A stretch of 64,000 nucleotides of DNA from Pseudomonas putida S13.1.2. GTDB taxonomy: Bacteria > Pseudomonadota > Gammaproteobacteria > Pseudomonadales > Pseudomonadaceae. The translations under genes were made by a program, and so were the position numbers. The stretch lies in the NCBI RefSeq assembly GCF_000498395.2, contig NZ_CP010979.1:6292001-6356000 (forward strand), written 5' to 3'. Below the pieces are notes generated by a model, which had not been told where the DNA came from, did not search any database, and was given only the letters and a program-made list of their open reading frames with translations. Shown one piece after another: positions 31,757 to 41,102 of the stretch. How positions within the stretch are numbered: position 1 is the stretch's first letter; every line of letters begins with the position of its first letter.

Positions 31757-33796
31757 TTACTTGATGCGCTGGCCTGGCTTGGCGCCGCTGTCCGGGCTCA
31801 GCAGGTAGATTTCTTCACCGCCAGGGCCGGCTGCCATGACCATGCCTTCGGACACGCCAAAGCGCATTTTCCGTGGCTTGAGGTTGGCTACCATCATGGT
31901 CAGGCGGCCTTCCAGCTTGGACGGGTCGGGGTAAGCCGACTTGATGCCGGAGAACACGTTGCGGCGCTCGTCACCGATGTCCAGGGTCAGCTGCAGCAGC
32001 TTGTCGGCACCCGCCACGGCTTCGGCCTTGACGATCAGTGCCACGCGCAGGTCAACGGCAGCAAAGGTGTCAAACTCGATTTCTGCCGACAGCGGGTCCT
32101 TGGTCAGCTCGCCATTGCCCGCCGGGGCCTTGGCTTCGGCGGCCAGCAGGTCTTCCTTGCTGGCGGCAATCATGGCTTCGACCTTGGCCGGTTCGATGCG
32201 GCTCATCAGCGCCTTGAACGGGTTCAACGGGTGGTTTTCCAGGCGCGACTGGTGGTCGTTCCAGGCCAGCGGGGCAACGTTGAGGAAGGCCTCGGCGTCG
32301 GCAGCCAGCACAGGCAGCACTGGCTTGAGGAAGATCACCAACTGACGGAACAGGTTGATGCCCTGGGCGCAGATGGCCTGCACTTCATCCTGCTTGCCTT
32401 CCTGCTTGGCCAGCGACCACGGTGCCTTGTCGGCGATCCAGGCGTTGGCGCGGTCGGCCAGCGCCATGATCTCGCGCATGGCGCGGCCAAAGTCGCGGCC
32501 TTCATAGGCTTCGGCGATAGACGGGGCAGCGGCCAGGAATGCTTCGGTCAGCTCCGGTGCGGCATCGCCGGCCACCATCACGCCTTCATTGCCTTTGTGG
32601 ATGAACCCGGCGCAGCGGCTGGCGATGTTGACCACCTTGCCAACCAGGTCGGAGTTGACCTTCTGCACGAAGTCTTCCAGGTTCAGGTCCAGGTCGTCGA
32701 CGCCTCGGCCCAGCTTGGCTGCATAGTAATAACGCAGGTATTCCGGCTGCAGGTGGTCAAGGTAGGTGCGGGCCTTGATGAAGGTGCCGCGCGACTTCGA
32801 CATCTTGGCGCCGTTGACGGTCAGGTAGCCGTGCACGTTGACCGCGGTCGGCTTGCGGAAGCCGGCGCCTTCAAGCATGGCGGGCCAGAACAGGGCGTGG
32901 AAGTTGACGATGTCCTTGCCGATGAAGTGGTACAGCTCGGCCTTGGAGTCTTCCTTCCAGAAGGCGTCGAAGTCCAGCTCGGGGCGGCGTGCGCACAGGT
33001 TCTTGAAGCTGGCCATGTAGCCGATTGGCGCGTCCAGCCATACGTAGAAGTACTTGCCCGGCTCGCCCGGGATTTCGAAGCCGAAGTACGGCGCGTCACG
33101 GGAGATATCCCACTCCTGCAGCCCGGAATCCAGCCATTCGGCCAGCTTGTTGGCCACCGCGTCCTGCAGGGTGCCGCTGCGGGTCCACTGCTGCAGCATG
33201 GCCTGGAAGTCTGGCAGCTTGAAGAAGAAGTGCTGGGAATCACGCAGTACCGGGGTGGCACCGGAAATCGCCGACTTGGGGTTCTTCAGCTCGGTGGGCG
33301 CGTAGGTGGCGCCGCATTTTTCACAGTTGTCGCCGTACTGGTCTTCGGCCGCGCACTTGGGGCAGGTGCCCTTGATGAAGCGGTCGGCCAGGAACATGCC
33401 CTTTTCCGGGTCGAAGTACTGGGTTACCGAACGGGTAGCGATGTGCCCGGCTTCACGCAGGCGCGTGTAGATCAGGCTCGACAGTTCACGGTTTTCTTCG
33501 CTGTGGGTGGAGTGGAAGTTGTCGAACTCCACCAGGAAGTCGGCGAAGTCGCCGGTATGCTCGGCCTGGACATTGGCGATCAGCTGTTCCGGGGTGATGC
33601 CTTCCTTTTCGGCACGCAGCATGATGGCCGAGCCATGGGCGTCGTCGGCGCAGACGTAGATGCACTGGTTGCCGCGCATTTTCTGGAAGCGGACCCACAT
33701 GTCTGTCTGGATGTACTCGAGCATATGGCCAAGATGGATTGATCCATTGGCATAGGGCAGGGCGCTGGTGACGAGAATCTGACGTGGCTCGGACAT
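31757..33796 (-). CDS. metG: Methionyl-tRNA synthetase
   Basis: 679-residue class I synthetase. HIGH-like HLGH at 21-24, KMSKS at 331-335, a zinc-knuckle insert with CPKC and CEKC, and a C-terminal EMAPII-type tRNA-binding dimerisation domain (FAAVDLRVALIVKAEAV onward). The ATG at 33796 starts the conserved MSEPRQILVTSALPYANG; the frame runs 31 codons further up without support. Confidence 0.97.
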   Translation of the reverse strand: MSEPRQILVTSALPYANGSIHLGHMLEYIQTDMWVRFQKMRGNQCIYVCADDAHGSAIMLRAEKEGITPEQLIANVQAEHTGDFADFLVEFDNFHSTHSEENRELSSLIYTRLREAGHIATRSVTQYFDPEKGMFLADRFIKGTCPKCAAEDQYGDNCEKCGATYAPTELKNPKSAISGATPVLRDSQHFFFKLPDFQAMLQQWTRSGTLQDAVANKLAEWLDSGLQEWDISRDAPYFGFEIPGEPGKYFYVWLDAPIGYMASFKNLCARRPELDFDAFWKEDSKAELYHFIGKDIVNFHALFWPAMLEGAGFRKPTAVNVHGYLTVNGAKMSKSRGTFIKARTYLDHLQPEYLRYYYAAKLGRGVDDLDLNLEDFVQKVNSDLVGKVVNIASRCAGFIHKGNEGVMVAGDAAPELTEAFLAAAPSIAEAYEGRDFGRAMREIMALADRANAWIADKAPWSLAKQEGKQDEVQAICAQGINLFRQLVIFLKPVLPVLAADAEAFLNVAPLAWNDHQSRLENHPLNPFKALMSRIEPAKVEAMIAASKEDLLAAEAKAPAGNGELTKDPLSAEIEFDTFAAVDLRVALIVKAEAVAGADKLLQLTLDIGDERRNVFSGIKSAYPDPSKLEGRLTMMVANLKPRKMRFGVSEGMVMAAGPGGEEIYLLSPDSGAKPGQRIK

Positions 33797-33954
33797 GGTG
33801 GCTCGGCTACTTATCTGGCTACGGGGTAAAAATGAGGATGATCGGCCACTATAAAGGGCTGGCGAAGATATTTCACCCCGCATGCGCATCTGCTGACGAT
33901 TGACGGGTTAGGATAGGCGCCTGTTCTACATCAAGTTTGCCAATGGGAGTGTCC

Positions 33955-35049
33955 ATGAGTGCCGTCACCCGTGCCGCCGTCGAAGGCGTGCTTCGCCAGT
34001 ACACCGACCCCTACCTGAACCAGGACCCGGTCAGCGCCGGTTGCGTGCGCGCCATCGATATCCAGGGCGGGCAGGTCAGCGTGCAGTTGCAGTTGGGGTA
34101 TGCCGCCGGGCTGTTCAAGAGCGGCTGGGCCCAGGTGCTGCAGACCGCCATCGGCAACCTCGAGGGTGTCAGCAGCGCCCAGGTGTCGATCGATTGCCAG
34201 GTGGCCGCGCACAAGGCCCAGGCCCAGGTACCGGCCATGGCCAACGTCAAGAACATCATCGCCGTGGCCTCGGGCAAGGGTGGGGTGGGCAAGTCGACCA
34301 CAGCGGCCAACCTGGCCTTGGCCCTGGCCCGTGAAGGCGCGCGGGTGGGTATTCTCGATGCCGACATCTACGGCCCGAGCCAGGGCGTGATGTTTGGTAT
34401 TGCTGAAGGCACCCGCCCACAGATCCGTGACCAGAAGTGGTTTGTGCCGATCAAGGCCCATGGTGTGGAAGTCATGTCCATGGCGTTCCTCACCGACGAC
34501 AACACGCCGATGGTCTGGCGTGGCCCGATGGTTTCCGGTGCGCTGCTGCAACTGGTGACCCAGACGGCTTGGGACGACCTGGATTACCTGGTGATCGACA
34601 TGCCGCCGGGCACCGGCGATATCCAGCTGACCTTGGCGCAGAAGGTGCCGGTGGCCGGTTCTGTGATCGTTACCACCCCGCAGGACCTGGCATTGCTGGA
34701 TGCCAAGAAAGGCGTGGAGATGTTCCGCAAGGTCAACATCCCGGTGCTCGGCGTGGTCGAGAACATGGCTGTGCATATCTGTTCGAACTGCGGCCATGCG
34801 GAACACCTGTTCGGCGAAGGCGGTGGTGAGAAGCTGGCGAGTCAGTATGGCGTCGACCTGCTGGCATCGTTGCCGTTGTCGATGCTGATCCGCGAGCAGG
34901 CCGATAGCGGCAAGCCCACGGCGATTGCCGAGCCGGAAAGCCAGATTGCCATGGTCTATCAGGAGCTGGCCCGCCAGGTGGGTGCACGGATCGTCTTGCA
35001 AGAAGCGGCGGCACCGGCGATGCCGAGCATTACCATCAGCGAAGATTGA
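33955..35049 (+). CDS. apbC: Iron-sulfur carrier protein ApbC/Mrp
   Basis: 364-residue P-loop ATPase that binds and delivers [4Fe-4S] clusters. An N-terminal MIP18-like domain (1-90) is followed by the deviant Walker A GKGGVGKST and the cluster-binding CxxC (ICSNCGH). ATG 33955 has GGAG at six bases; an upstream in-frame ATG is too close to the ribosome site. Divergent from metG. Confidence 0.95.
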   Translation: MSAVTRAAVEGVLRQYTDPYLNQDPVSAGCVRAIDIQGGQVSVQLQLGYAAGLFKSGWAQVLQTAIGNLEGVSSAQVSIDCQVAAHKAQAQVPAMANVKNIIAVASGKGGVGKSTTAANLALALAREGARVGILDADIYGPSQGVMFGIAEGTRPQIRDQKWFVPIKAHGVEVMSMAFLTDDNTPMVWRGPMVSGALLQLVTQTAWDDLDYLVIDMPPGTGDIQLTLAQKVPVAGSVIVTTPQDLALLDAKKGVEMFRKVNIPVLGVVENMAVHICSNCGHAEHLFGEGGGEKLASQYGVDLLASLPLSMLIREQADSGKPTAIAEPESQIAMVYQELARQVGARIVLQEAAAPAMPSITISED

Positions 35050-35055
35050 TCTGTC

Positions 35056-35168
35056 AGACCGAGTCGCCTTCTTCGCGGGTGAACCCGCTCCCACAGGTAC
35101 GACGCAGCCTTCAAATGCTGCGCGGTCCTGTGGGAGCGGGTTCACCCGCGAAGAAGGCGACTCGGTCT
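35056..35168. repeat. REP pair, perfect 42-base inverted repeat
   Basis: Arms 35056-35097 and 35127-35168 are perfectly complementary with a 29-base spacer. The core TTCGCGGGTGAACCCGCTCC is of REP type. The arms extend beyond the REP core (GACCGAGTCGCCTTC), so this is longer than the other pairs. Confidence 0.9.
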
Positions 35169-35181
35169 TTCAGTCGGGCAT

Positions 35182-35211
35182 AAAAAAACCCGCCAGAAGG
35201 CGGGTTTTTTT
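35182..35211. terminator. Bidirectional terminator between apbC and the cold-shock gene
   Basis: A-run, stem CCCGCC / GGCGGG around AGAA, T-run on both strands. Confidence 0.92.
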
Positions 35212-35234
35212 GAAAGCTAGGAAGCGAGATCGAC

Positions 35235-35444
35235 TTAGGCGATCTGAACTTCTTCAGCCTGCATGCCTTTCTGGCCGCGGGTAGCGACGAAAGTAACAGC
35301 CTGGCCTTCTTTCAGGGTTTTGAAGCCGTCAGCTTGGATGGCTTTGAAGTGCACGAACAGGTCGTCGCCCGCTTGAGGGGTGATGAAGCCGTAGCCCTTC
35401 TCATCGTTGAACCACTTGACAACACCGGATTGGCGATTGGACAT
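35235..35444 (-). CDS. Cold-shock domain protein, CspA family
   Basis: 69-residue single-domain nucleic-acid-binding protein with RNP1 KGYGFI and RNP2 DLFVHF. ATG 35444 follows AAGGAGA at good spacing; the in-frame ATG 21 codons upstream is unsupported. Such proteins melt RNA secondary structure. The long leader region (35445 to about 35570) fits post-transcriptional control. Confidence 0.95.
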   Translation of the reverse strand: MSNRQSGVVKWFNDEKGYGFITPQAGDDLFVHFKAIQADGFKTLKEGQAVTFVATRGQKGMQAEEVQIA

Positions 35445-35772
35445 TTTTCTGTCTCCTTGGACAATTTGATAACGGTCAGGAAAAACCCTGCCCGGGACTG
35501 AGCGCAAAGAGAGCAGAAAATTCAGCGATGGGCCGATCAGGATCGTGCATCAAACTAGAGATTCTCGGTGTCACGTGCAGCACAGTGGCGTCACCTTACC
35601 CCACTTTCCGCAACCTGCCAATGGTCTGAAGGTGCTTTAGGCAAATTCGGATCGACGGCGGCTGCAGCCTCCGCCTGGCGCGGGATGCGGCATAGAACTT
35701 TAACCTGGGCGCCGGGACCGGTAAGATGCCGATCACGATTTTTACCACGCAACTCTTCAGGACACCCCCGCC
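35445..35772. other. Divergent region between the cold-shock gene and dcd
   Basis: 328 bases. The left half should hold the cold-shock gene promoter and a 5' leader on the minus strand. The right half holds a plausible dcd promoter at 35699-35727. No gene seen. Confidence 0.5.
35699..35727 (+). promoter_or_regulatory. Predicted dcd promoter
   Basis: -35 TTTAAC (35699-35704), 17-base spacer, -10 TAAGAT (35722-35727), 45 bases before the ATG. Confidence 0.45.
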
Positions 35773-36339
35773 ATGAGCATCAAATCGGACAAGTGGATTC
35801 GCCGCATGGCGCAGGAACACGGCATGATCGAACCGTTCGTCGAGCGCCAGGTGCGCGGCGAACAGGACAGCCGGGTCATTTCCTTCGGTGTTTCCAGCTA
35901 CGGCTACGACGTGCGCTGCGCCGACGAATTCAAGGTTTTCACCAATATCAACTCGGCCACCGTCGACCCCAAGAACTTCGATGCCGGCAGCTTCGTCGAT
36001 ATCAAGAGCGACGTGTGCATCATCCCGCCGAACTCCTTCGCCCTGGCCCGCACCGTCGAGTACTTCCGCATTCCGCGTGATGTGCTGACCATCTGCCTTG
36101 GCAAGAGCACCTACGCCCGTTGCGGCATCATCGTCAACGTCACCCCGCTGGAGCCCGAGTGGGAGGGCCATGTGACGCTGGAATTCTCCAACACCACCAC
36201 GCTGCCGGCGAAAATCTACGCCAACGAGGGCGTGGCACAGATGCTGTTCCTGCAGTCGGACGAAGAGTGCGAAGTGTCATACAAGGACCGTGGCGGCAAA
36301 TACCAGGGCCAGCGCGGCGTTACCCTGCCCCGTACCTGA
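35773..36339 (+). CDS. dcd: dCTP deaminase
   Basis: 188-residue enzyme converting dCTP to dUTP for thymidylate synthesis, a homotrimer of the dUTPase fold. Motifs are SSYGYDVR, LGKSTYARCGI, TPLEPEWEGHVTLE with the catalytic Glu, and the C-terminal KYQGQRGVTLPR. Ribosome site AGGA upstream. Confidence 0.97.
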   Translation: MSIKSDKWIRRMAQEHGMIEPFVERQVRGEQDSRVISFGVSSYGYDVRCADEFKVFTNINSATVDPKNFDAGSFVDIKSDVCIIPPNSFALARTVEYFRIPRDVLTICLGKSTYARCGIIVNVTPLEPEWEGHVTLEFSNTTTLPAKIYANEGVAQMLFLQSDEECEVSYKDRGGKYQGQRGVTLPRT

Positions 36340-36433
36340 GCCGACAAACGCGGGGAATTACCCGTGCCTTTGGCACTCCAACGCAGTAATGCCGGTGCGC
36401 ATGATGTGCATCGGCTTACGTCAGGAGCAGCCA

Positions 36434-36661
36434 ATGAAACTCCATCCCGCAATCAATGCCAAGCTGGCAGGCCTGCAGCCCAACCACGTCGGGTTGTTGC
36501 CCTGGTCATTGCTGGCGCACCCGCTGCCGATGCAGGCGGGGGGCGTGCCCCACCAACCTGGCCCCGATACGCCACAGCCGGCGGAACCGGGTGAAACGCA
36601 GCCCGTAGAGCCGGGTGAGCCGACGTTACCCGACGAGCCGCCTCCAGCACCTGTAGCCTGA
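36434..36661 (+). CDS. Small proline-rich hypothetical protein
   Basis: 75 residues. The N-half (MKLHPAINAKLAGLQPNHVG) is unremarkable. The C-half is a Pro/Glu-rich repeat of the type QPAEPGETQPVEPGEPTLP. AGGAG lies six bases before ATG 36434, supporting translation. No signal peptide. It ends five bases before the converging pdeM-like gene. Function unknown. Confidence 0.6.
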   Translation: MKLHPAINAKLAGLQPNHVGLLPWSLLAHPLPMQAGGVPHQPGPDTPQPAEPGETQPVEPGEPTLPDEPPPAPVA

Positions 36662-36666
36662 ACGCT

Positions 36667-37317
36667 TTACAGCGGCCAGACGCGCCCTGCGCCAGCCAGG
36701 TATACCCGGCCGTTACCATCGGGGGCGATGGTCCAGCCGCCGGTGAACTCACCGAATGCGGGTAGCAGGCTCACGCCTTCGTCGATCAGGAAGCATGGCA
36801 GGCGCAGGCGCTGGCGGGCCTTGCCGCGCAGGACGAACACCGGGTGCACATGGCCTGCCAACACCGGGTGGGTGGGGTGGGGCCGGGGTTCGTGCTGTAG
36901 CGCAAACGGCTCTAGTATCCAGGGTTCATCCTGCACCTCGATGCGCAGCGAAGCGGGTGGATCGCCCGCGTTACGATCATGATTGCCGCGTAGCAGGACT
37001 ATGTGCAGGTTCTCATGCCGTTCGCGCCATTGGTGCACCTTGGCCAGCGTTGCGGGTGCCCGGGCCGTTCGGGCATGAAGAAAATCGCCCAGGATGATCA
37101 GTCGCTCACAGTCATGAGAGGCCAGCAAGGCATCCAGCCGGGCAAGTGTGGCCTGGGTGGTGCCGCGGGGCACCGGTTGATGAAGGGCGCGGTAGCTGGC
37201 GGCCTTGCCGATGTGCACGTCTGCCACCAACAGGGCGCGGCGGGCGGGCCAGTAGACGGCCTTGTCGGGGAGCAGCCAGAGCGCCTGACCACAGTGCTTG
37301 ATGGGCTGATGATTCAT
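36667..37317 (-). CDS. Ligase-associated metallophosphoesterase PdeM
   Basis: 216-residue calcineurin-like phosphoesterase. The metal motifs DVHIGK (Asp33, His35), GDFLHAR, GNHDR and AGHVHP are complete. In this gene neighbourhood it is the manganese-dependent nuclease/phosphodiesterase component of the Lhr-Core/ligase/exonuclease repair cluster described in P. putida. It overlaps the helicase stop by four bases (ATGA). Confidence 0.92.
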   Translation of the reverse strand: MNHQPIKHCGQALWLLPDKAVYWPARRALLVADVHIGKAASYRALHQPVPRGTTQATLARLDALLASHDCERLIILGDFLHARTARAPATLAKVHQWRERHENLHIVLLRGNHDRNAGDPPASLRIEVQDEPWILEPFALQHEPRPHPTHPVLAGHVHPVFVLRGKARQRLRLPCFLIDEGVSLLPAFGEFTGGWTIAPDGNGRVYLAGAGRVWPL

Positions 37318-39776
37318 TGTTCAGCCGAGTCCATAGACGCAGCGCTCTCCAGGTCAGCGACCATCCGCGCAATCCGGTCCGCCAGTTTTTCGGTGCTCAG
37401 CGTCTCGCGCATGCCCTCCACCAGCAACGCAAACGCCAACGGCCCCGGCCGTTTCAACAGACGCAGGTCCAGCTGCAGGCTGCCCATCTTCAGCAATTGC
37501 TGATGCAGCCGTTCGATTTCCAGCTCCTCGCTCAGCACTTCGTCCCGCGCCTGGCCAAGCAGCAGATTGTCGGCGTCATGCTTGCGGAAAACCTCGTAGA
37601 ACAGCCCACTGGATGCCTGGATCTGGCGGGTGCTTTTCTGCGCCGCGGGATACCCGCCAAACACCAGCCCGGCTATCTGGGCGATCTCACGAAAGCGCCG
37701 CAACGCCATTTCCCCTGCATTCAGGCTCGCCAGTACGTCCTCCAGCAGGTGCTCGGTAGCAAGCGCCTGCGGCAAATACGCTGCCCAGTCCACGTTGCCA
37801 GGGCTGAGCAGTTCGAACCCGTAATCGTTGACGGCAATCGACACCGACAGCGGCTGCACGCGGCTGACCCGCCACGCGATCAGGTTGGCCAGGCCCAGGT
37901 TGGCCATGCGCCCGGCAAACGGGTACATGAACAGGTGCCAGCCCTGGCGGGATTTGAACGTTTCGGCGAGCAGCGTGCCGGTAGTGGGCAACGCTGACCA
38001 TTGAGCCTGTAGCGCCAGCAGCGGGCGCACCGCGCGCATCTCGGGGCCGTCGAAGCGCTTGTGGGCTGCGGCGTCGAGTTGTTCGACCAGCGCGTCGGCC
38101 AGTTCGCTGGAGAGCGGCATGCGTCCGCCGTTCCAGCGTGCCACTGCTGCCTTGCGCGCTGTGCTGCGGCGCACATAGGCCGTCATGTTTTCCACGCGCA
38201 CCAGCTCCAGCACCCGCCCGCCAAATACCAGGGTATCACCGGGCCGCAGGCGGGAGATGAACGCTTCTTCGACACTGCCCAGTGTCTTGCCCCCGCCGCC
38301 CTTGCTCCAGTATTTCAATTGCAGGTGGGCATCACTGACGATGGTGCCGATGCCCATGCGGTGGCGCCGCGCCAGGCGTTCGCTGGGCACGCGGTATGTC
38401 CCATCGGCCTGGCGTTCGACGCGCTGGTAGTCCGGGTAGGCGCTGAGTGAGCCGCCGCCGTGGCAGACGAAGTCCAACGCCCACTGCCACTGGCTGTCGC
38501 GCAACTCGGCGAACGCCCAGGTGCTGCGCACTTCGGCCAACAGCTTTTCGGCGCGAAAGCCACTGCCCAGGGCCATGCTGACCAGGTGCTGCACCAGTAC
38601 GTCCATGCACAGCCGTGGCGAGAAGCGCGCTTCGATATGCCCGGCTGCCAGTGCCTGGCGCGCCGCCGCTGCTTCCACCAGTTCCAGGCTGTGAGTAGGC
38701 ACCAGGGTTATCCGCGAGCGCCGCCCCGGTGCATGGCCGGAGCGACCGGCCCGCTGCATCAGGCGGGCAATGCCCTTGGCCGAGCCTATTTGCAGCACCC
38801 GCTCCACCGGCAGGAAGTCCACGCCCAGGTCCAGGCTGGACGTACAGATCACTGCCTTCAGGTTGCCTTGCTTGAGGCGGCGCTCGACCCAGTCACGGGT
38901 ATCTCGGGCGAGCGAGGCATGGTGCAGGGCAATCAGCCCGGCCCAGTCGGGGCGGGCTTCAAGCAGGGCCTGGTACCACAGTTCGGCTTGGGCGCGCGTG
39001 TTGGTAAACACCAGGCAACTGGCGCTGGTGTCGATCTCATGGCTGACCTGTTCGAGCATCTTCAGGCCCATGTGCCCGGCCCAGGGGAAGCGTTCGATCG
39101 CCGCCGGCAGCAGGGTATCGACCTGCAGCGTCTTGTCCTGGCGGCCCTCTACCAGCAGGCCGCCTTGGGGCAGCAATACGTCCAGCGCGTGTCGCAGGTT
39201 GCCGAGCGTGGCAGAGAGGCCCCAGGTGGGCAGCGCGGGGTGCCACTGGCGCAGGTGGGCCAGGGCCAGTTGCAGTTGTACCCCGCGCTTGTTGCCCAGC
39301 AGTTCGTGCCATTCGTCCACCACCACCAGGCGCAGCGTGGCGAAATCCTCGCGGGCCTGTGCCCGGGTCAGCAGCAAGGTCAGGCTTTCGGGGGTGGTTA
39401 CGAGCACGCTGGGCAGGCGCCGAGCTTGGCGGGCGCGTTCGGCGCTGCCGGTGTCGCCGCTGCGCACCCCCACGCTCCAGGGCAGCCCGAGCTCATCAAG
39501 CGGCGCTTGCAAGGCACGTGCAGTGTCAGCGGCCAGGGCACGCATGGGCGTGACCCACACCACCTGCAATGCCACAGGTTGGCGGCCCTGTGGCAGGGCC
39601 TTGAATGCACGTAGCGCGGCCAGCCATACCGCGTAGGTCTTGCCTGCACCGGTACTGGCATGCAGCAAGCCGGATTCACCCCGTTCGACGGCTGCCCAGA
39701 CGCGTCGCTGGAAAGCGAACGGCTTCCAGCCGCGTTTGGCAAACCAGGCATTGGCAAGGTCGGTGGCCGTAGGCAT
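37314..39776 (-). CDS. Lhr-Core type DEXH helicase, ligase-associated
   Basis: 820-residue superfamily 2 3'-5' DNA helicase. Motif I is STGAGKT (41-47), motif II DEWH, motif III SAT, motif VI QRAGRSGH. After the two RecA domains come the winged-helix and Lhr-specific domains. Length fits Lhr-Core, which lacks the long C-terminal extension of full Lhr. Partner of the ligase, Exo and PdeM genes in DNA damage repair. Confidence 0.93.
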   Translation of the reverse strand: MPTATDLANAWFAKRGWKPFAFQRRVWAAVERGESGLLHASTGAGKTYAVWLAALRAFKALPQGRQPVALQVVWVTPMRALAADTARALQAPLDELGLPWSVGVRSGDTGSAERARQARRLPSVLVTTPESLTLLLTRAQAREDFATLRLVVVDEWHELLGNKRGVQLQLALAHLRQWHPALPTWGLSATLGNLRHALDVLLPQGGLLVEGRQDKTLQVDTLLPAAIERFPWAGHMGLKMLEQVSHEIDTSASCLVFTNTRAQAELWYQALLEARPDWAGLIALHHASLARDTRDWVERRLKQGNLKAVICTSSLDLGVDFLPVERVLQIGSAKGIARLMQRAGRSGHAPGRRSRITLVPTHSLELVEAAAARQALAAGHIEARFSPRLCMDVLVQHLVSMALGSGFRAEKLLAEVRSTWAFAELRDSQWQWALDFVCHGGGSLSAYPDYQRVERQADGTYRVPSERLARRHRMGIGTIVSDAHLQLKYWSKGGGGKTLGSVEEAFISRLRPGDTLVFGGRVLELVRVENMTAYVRRSTARKAAVARWNGGRMPLSSELADALVEQLDAAAHKRFDGPEMRAVRPLLALQAQWSALPTTGTLLAETFKSRQGWHLFMYPFAGRMANLGLANLIAWRVSRVQPLSVSIAVNDYGFELLSPGNVDWAAYLPQALATEHLLEDVLASLNAGEMALRRFREIAQIAGLVFGGYPAAQKSTRQIQASSGLFYEVFRKHDADNLLLGQARDEVLSEELEIERLHQQLLKMGSLQLDLRLLKRPGPLAFALLVEGMRETLSTEKLADRIARMVADLESAASMDSAEQ

Positions 39777-39842
39777 GAGGCAGTGGTCCGTCGAAGGTTG
39801 TGCTTCTACAGACCAGCCGCCAGGGGCAATGGTTTTACCGAA

Positions 39843-40958
39843 TCAGTTGCCCAGCAGGTAGCCGCTGCGGCACACCTGCTCGCCTGCCACATGGGCGATG
39901 ACCATGCCCGCCGTTGCCATGCGCCGCACGCTGCGGGCGTACAACAGGCCCGGCTGGCTGTTGCGTATGGCGGTCACCCGGTCGCTGAGAGGGTCGATGA
40001 TTTCTGCGATCAACTGGCCGGCTTCCAGGTGCTGCCCTGGTTTGGCGTGATACACCAGCAAACCGCCCAATGGCGTCGATACCGGCTCGACAGCGGCCAG
40101 CGCAGTGGCGGGGTTGAGCAAGGCCGGCAAGGCGGGGCTAGTGCCTTCGATGACACCCGCGTGGGTCAGGAAGTCGATTATCGCCTGGCAATCTTTGCTG
40201 GCCAGGTCATGGCTGACATCCGCCTGGCCGCGCAGCTCGACAGTCACCGAGCAGCAGCCCAGCGGGATGGGGAAGCGCTTGCCGAAGCGTTGCTGCAACT
40301 GCCACCAGACCAGGCTGAAGCATTCGTCGAACGACTGCCCGCCCGAGTCGGTGGCCAGCAGGCTGGCCTGGGCGCCCAGGTAGCGGGCCAGCGGCTCGAT
40401 TTGCGGCCAGGCGTCGGGCGTGGTGTACAGGTGCTCGACCGCCTCGAAATCGCAGTGCAGGTCCAGCACCAGGTCGGCGTCGCAGGCCAGGCGCTGCAGG
40501 ATAAGGCGCTGGGCCTGCAGGGGCGTGCGGGCCGGGTGAGCGTCCAGCCCCCGGCGCAGGTATTCGCGAATCAGCGCGATGTTGTGCGCAGGGTCCTGGG
40601 CCAGGTGTTCTTCGATCTGGTCGCCAATGCTGTCCGACAGGTCGACGAAGTTGCGGTTGAAGTTCTCGCCGCTTTGCAGTTCGAAGCGCCCCAGTGGCGC
40701 ATCCAGCAGCACTTGCTCCAGGCCGACCGGGTTGGCCACCGGTACCAGGATGATTTCACGCTGCAGGCGGCCTTGCTGCTCAAGTGCCATCAAGCGGCGC
40801 TTGAGGTGCCAGGCCACCAGCATGCCCGGCAGCTCGTCGGCGTGCAGCGAGGCCTGGATATAGACCTTGCCGCCACCGCGGGGGCCGAAGTGAAAGCTGT
40901 GCAGTTGGCGAGTGATGCCCGGAACGGGTGAGAGCAGGTCGTGGGTTGAATGGTGCAT
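39843..40958 (-). CDS. Succinylglutamate desuccinylase/aspartoacylase-family zinc hydrolase
   Basis: 371-residue M14-like deacylase. The zinc ligands HxxE (His39, Glu42 in SLHADELPG) and a later His in DLHCD are present. A C-terminal barrel-sandwich region (STPLGGLLVYHAKPGQHLEAGQLI) resembles lipoyl/biotinyl-like folds. ATG 40958 follows AGGA; the 30-codon upstream extension is not used. It sits between the ligase and helicase genes but has no known repair role. Substrate unknown. Confidence 0.85.
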   Translation of the reverse strand: MHHSTHDLLSPVPGITRQLHSFHFGPRGGGKVYIQASLHADELPGMLVAWHLKRRLMALEQQGRLQREIILVPVANPVGLEQVLLDAPLGRFELQSGENFNRNFVDLSDSIGDQIEEHLAQDPAHNIALIREYLRRGLDAHPARTPLQAQRLILQRLACDADLVLDLHCDFEAVEHLYTTPDAWPQIEPLARYLGAQASLLATDSGGQSFDECFSLVWWQLQQRFGKRFPIPLGCCSVTVELRGQADVSHDLASKDCQAIIDFLTHAGVIEGTSPALPALLNPATALAAVEPVSTPLGGLLVYHAKPGQHLEAGQLIAEIIDPLSDRVTAIRNSQPGLLYARSVRRMATAGMVIAHVAGEQVCRSGYLLGN

Positions 40959-41054
40959 GGTGGTCCTGGATGCGTGGCGAATACGGTCTGCGACACGGGT
41001 CGGCTCAAAGATAGAAGCATAATTTTTAGCGTTGCGCCTCCCTGTCACCGCGCA

Positions 41055-41086
41055 GGCCTCTTCGCGGGCACGCCCGCGAAGAGGCC
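41055..41086. repeat. Single REP palindrome
   Basis: 15-base perfect arms (GGCCTCTTCGCGGGC and its complement) around AC, between the ligase gene and the deacylase gene. Confidence 0.8.
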
Positions 41087-41102
41087 GGGGGCCGGAATCG
41101 CC

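Noticed and set aside
31694..33742. 682-codon plus-strand open frame
   Set aside because: Antisense to metG, low-complexity Gly/Val/Gln-rich, with no recognisable domain.
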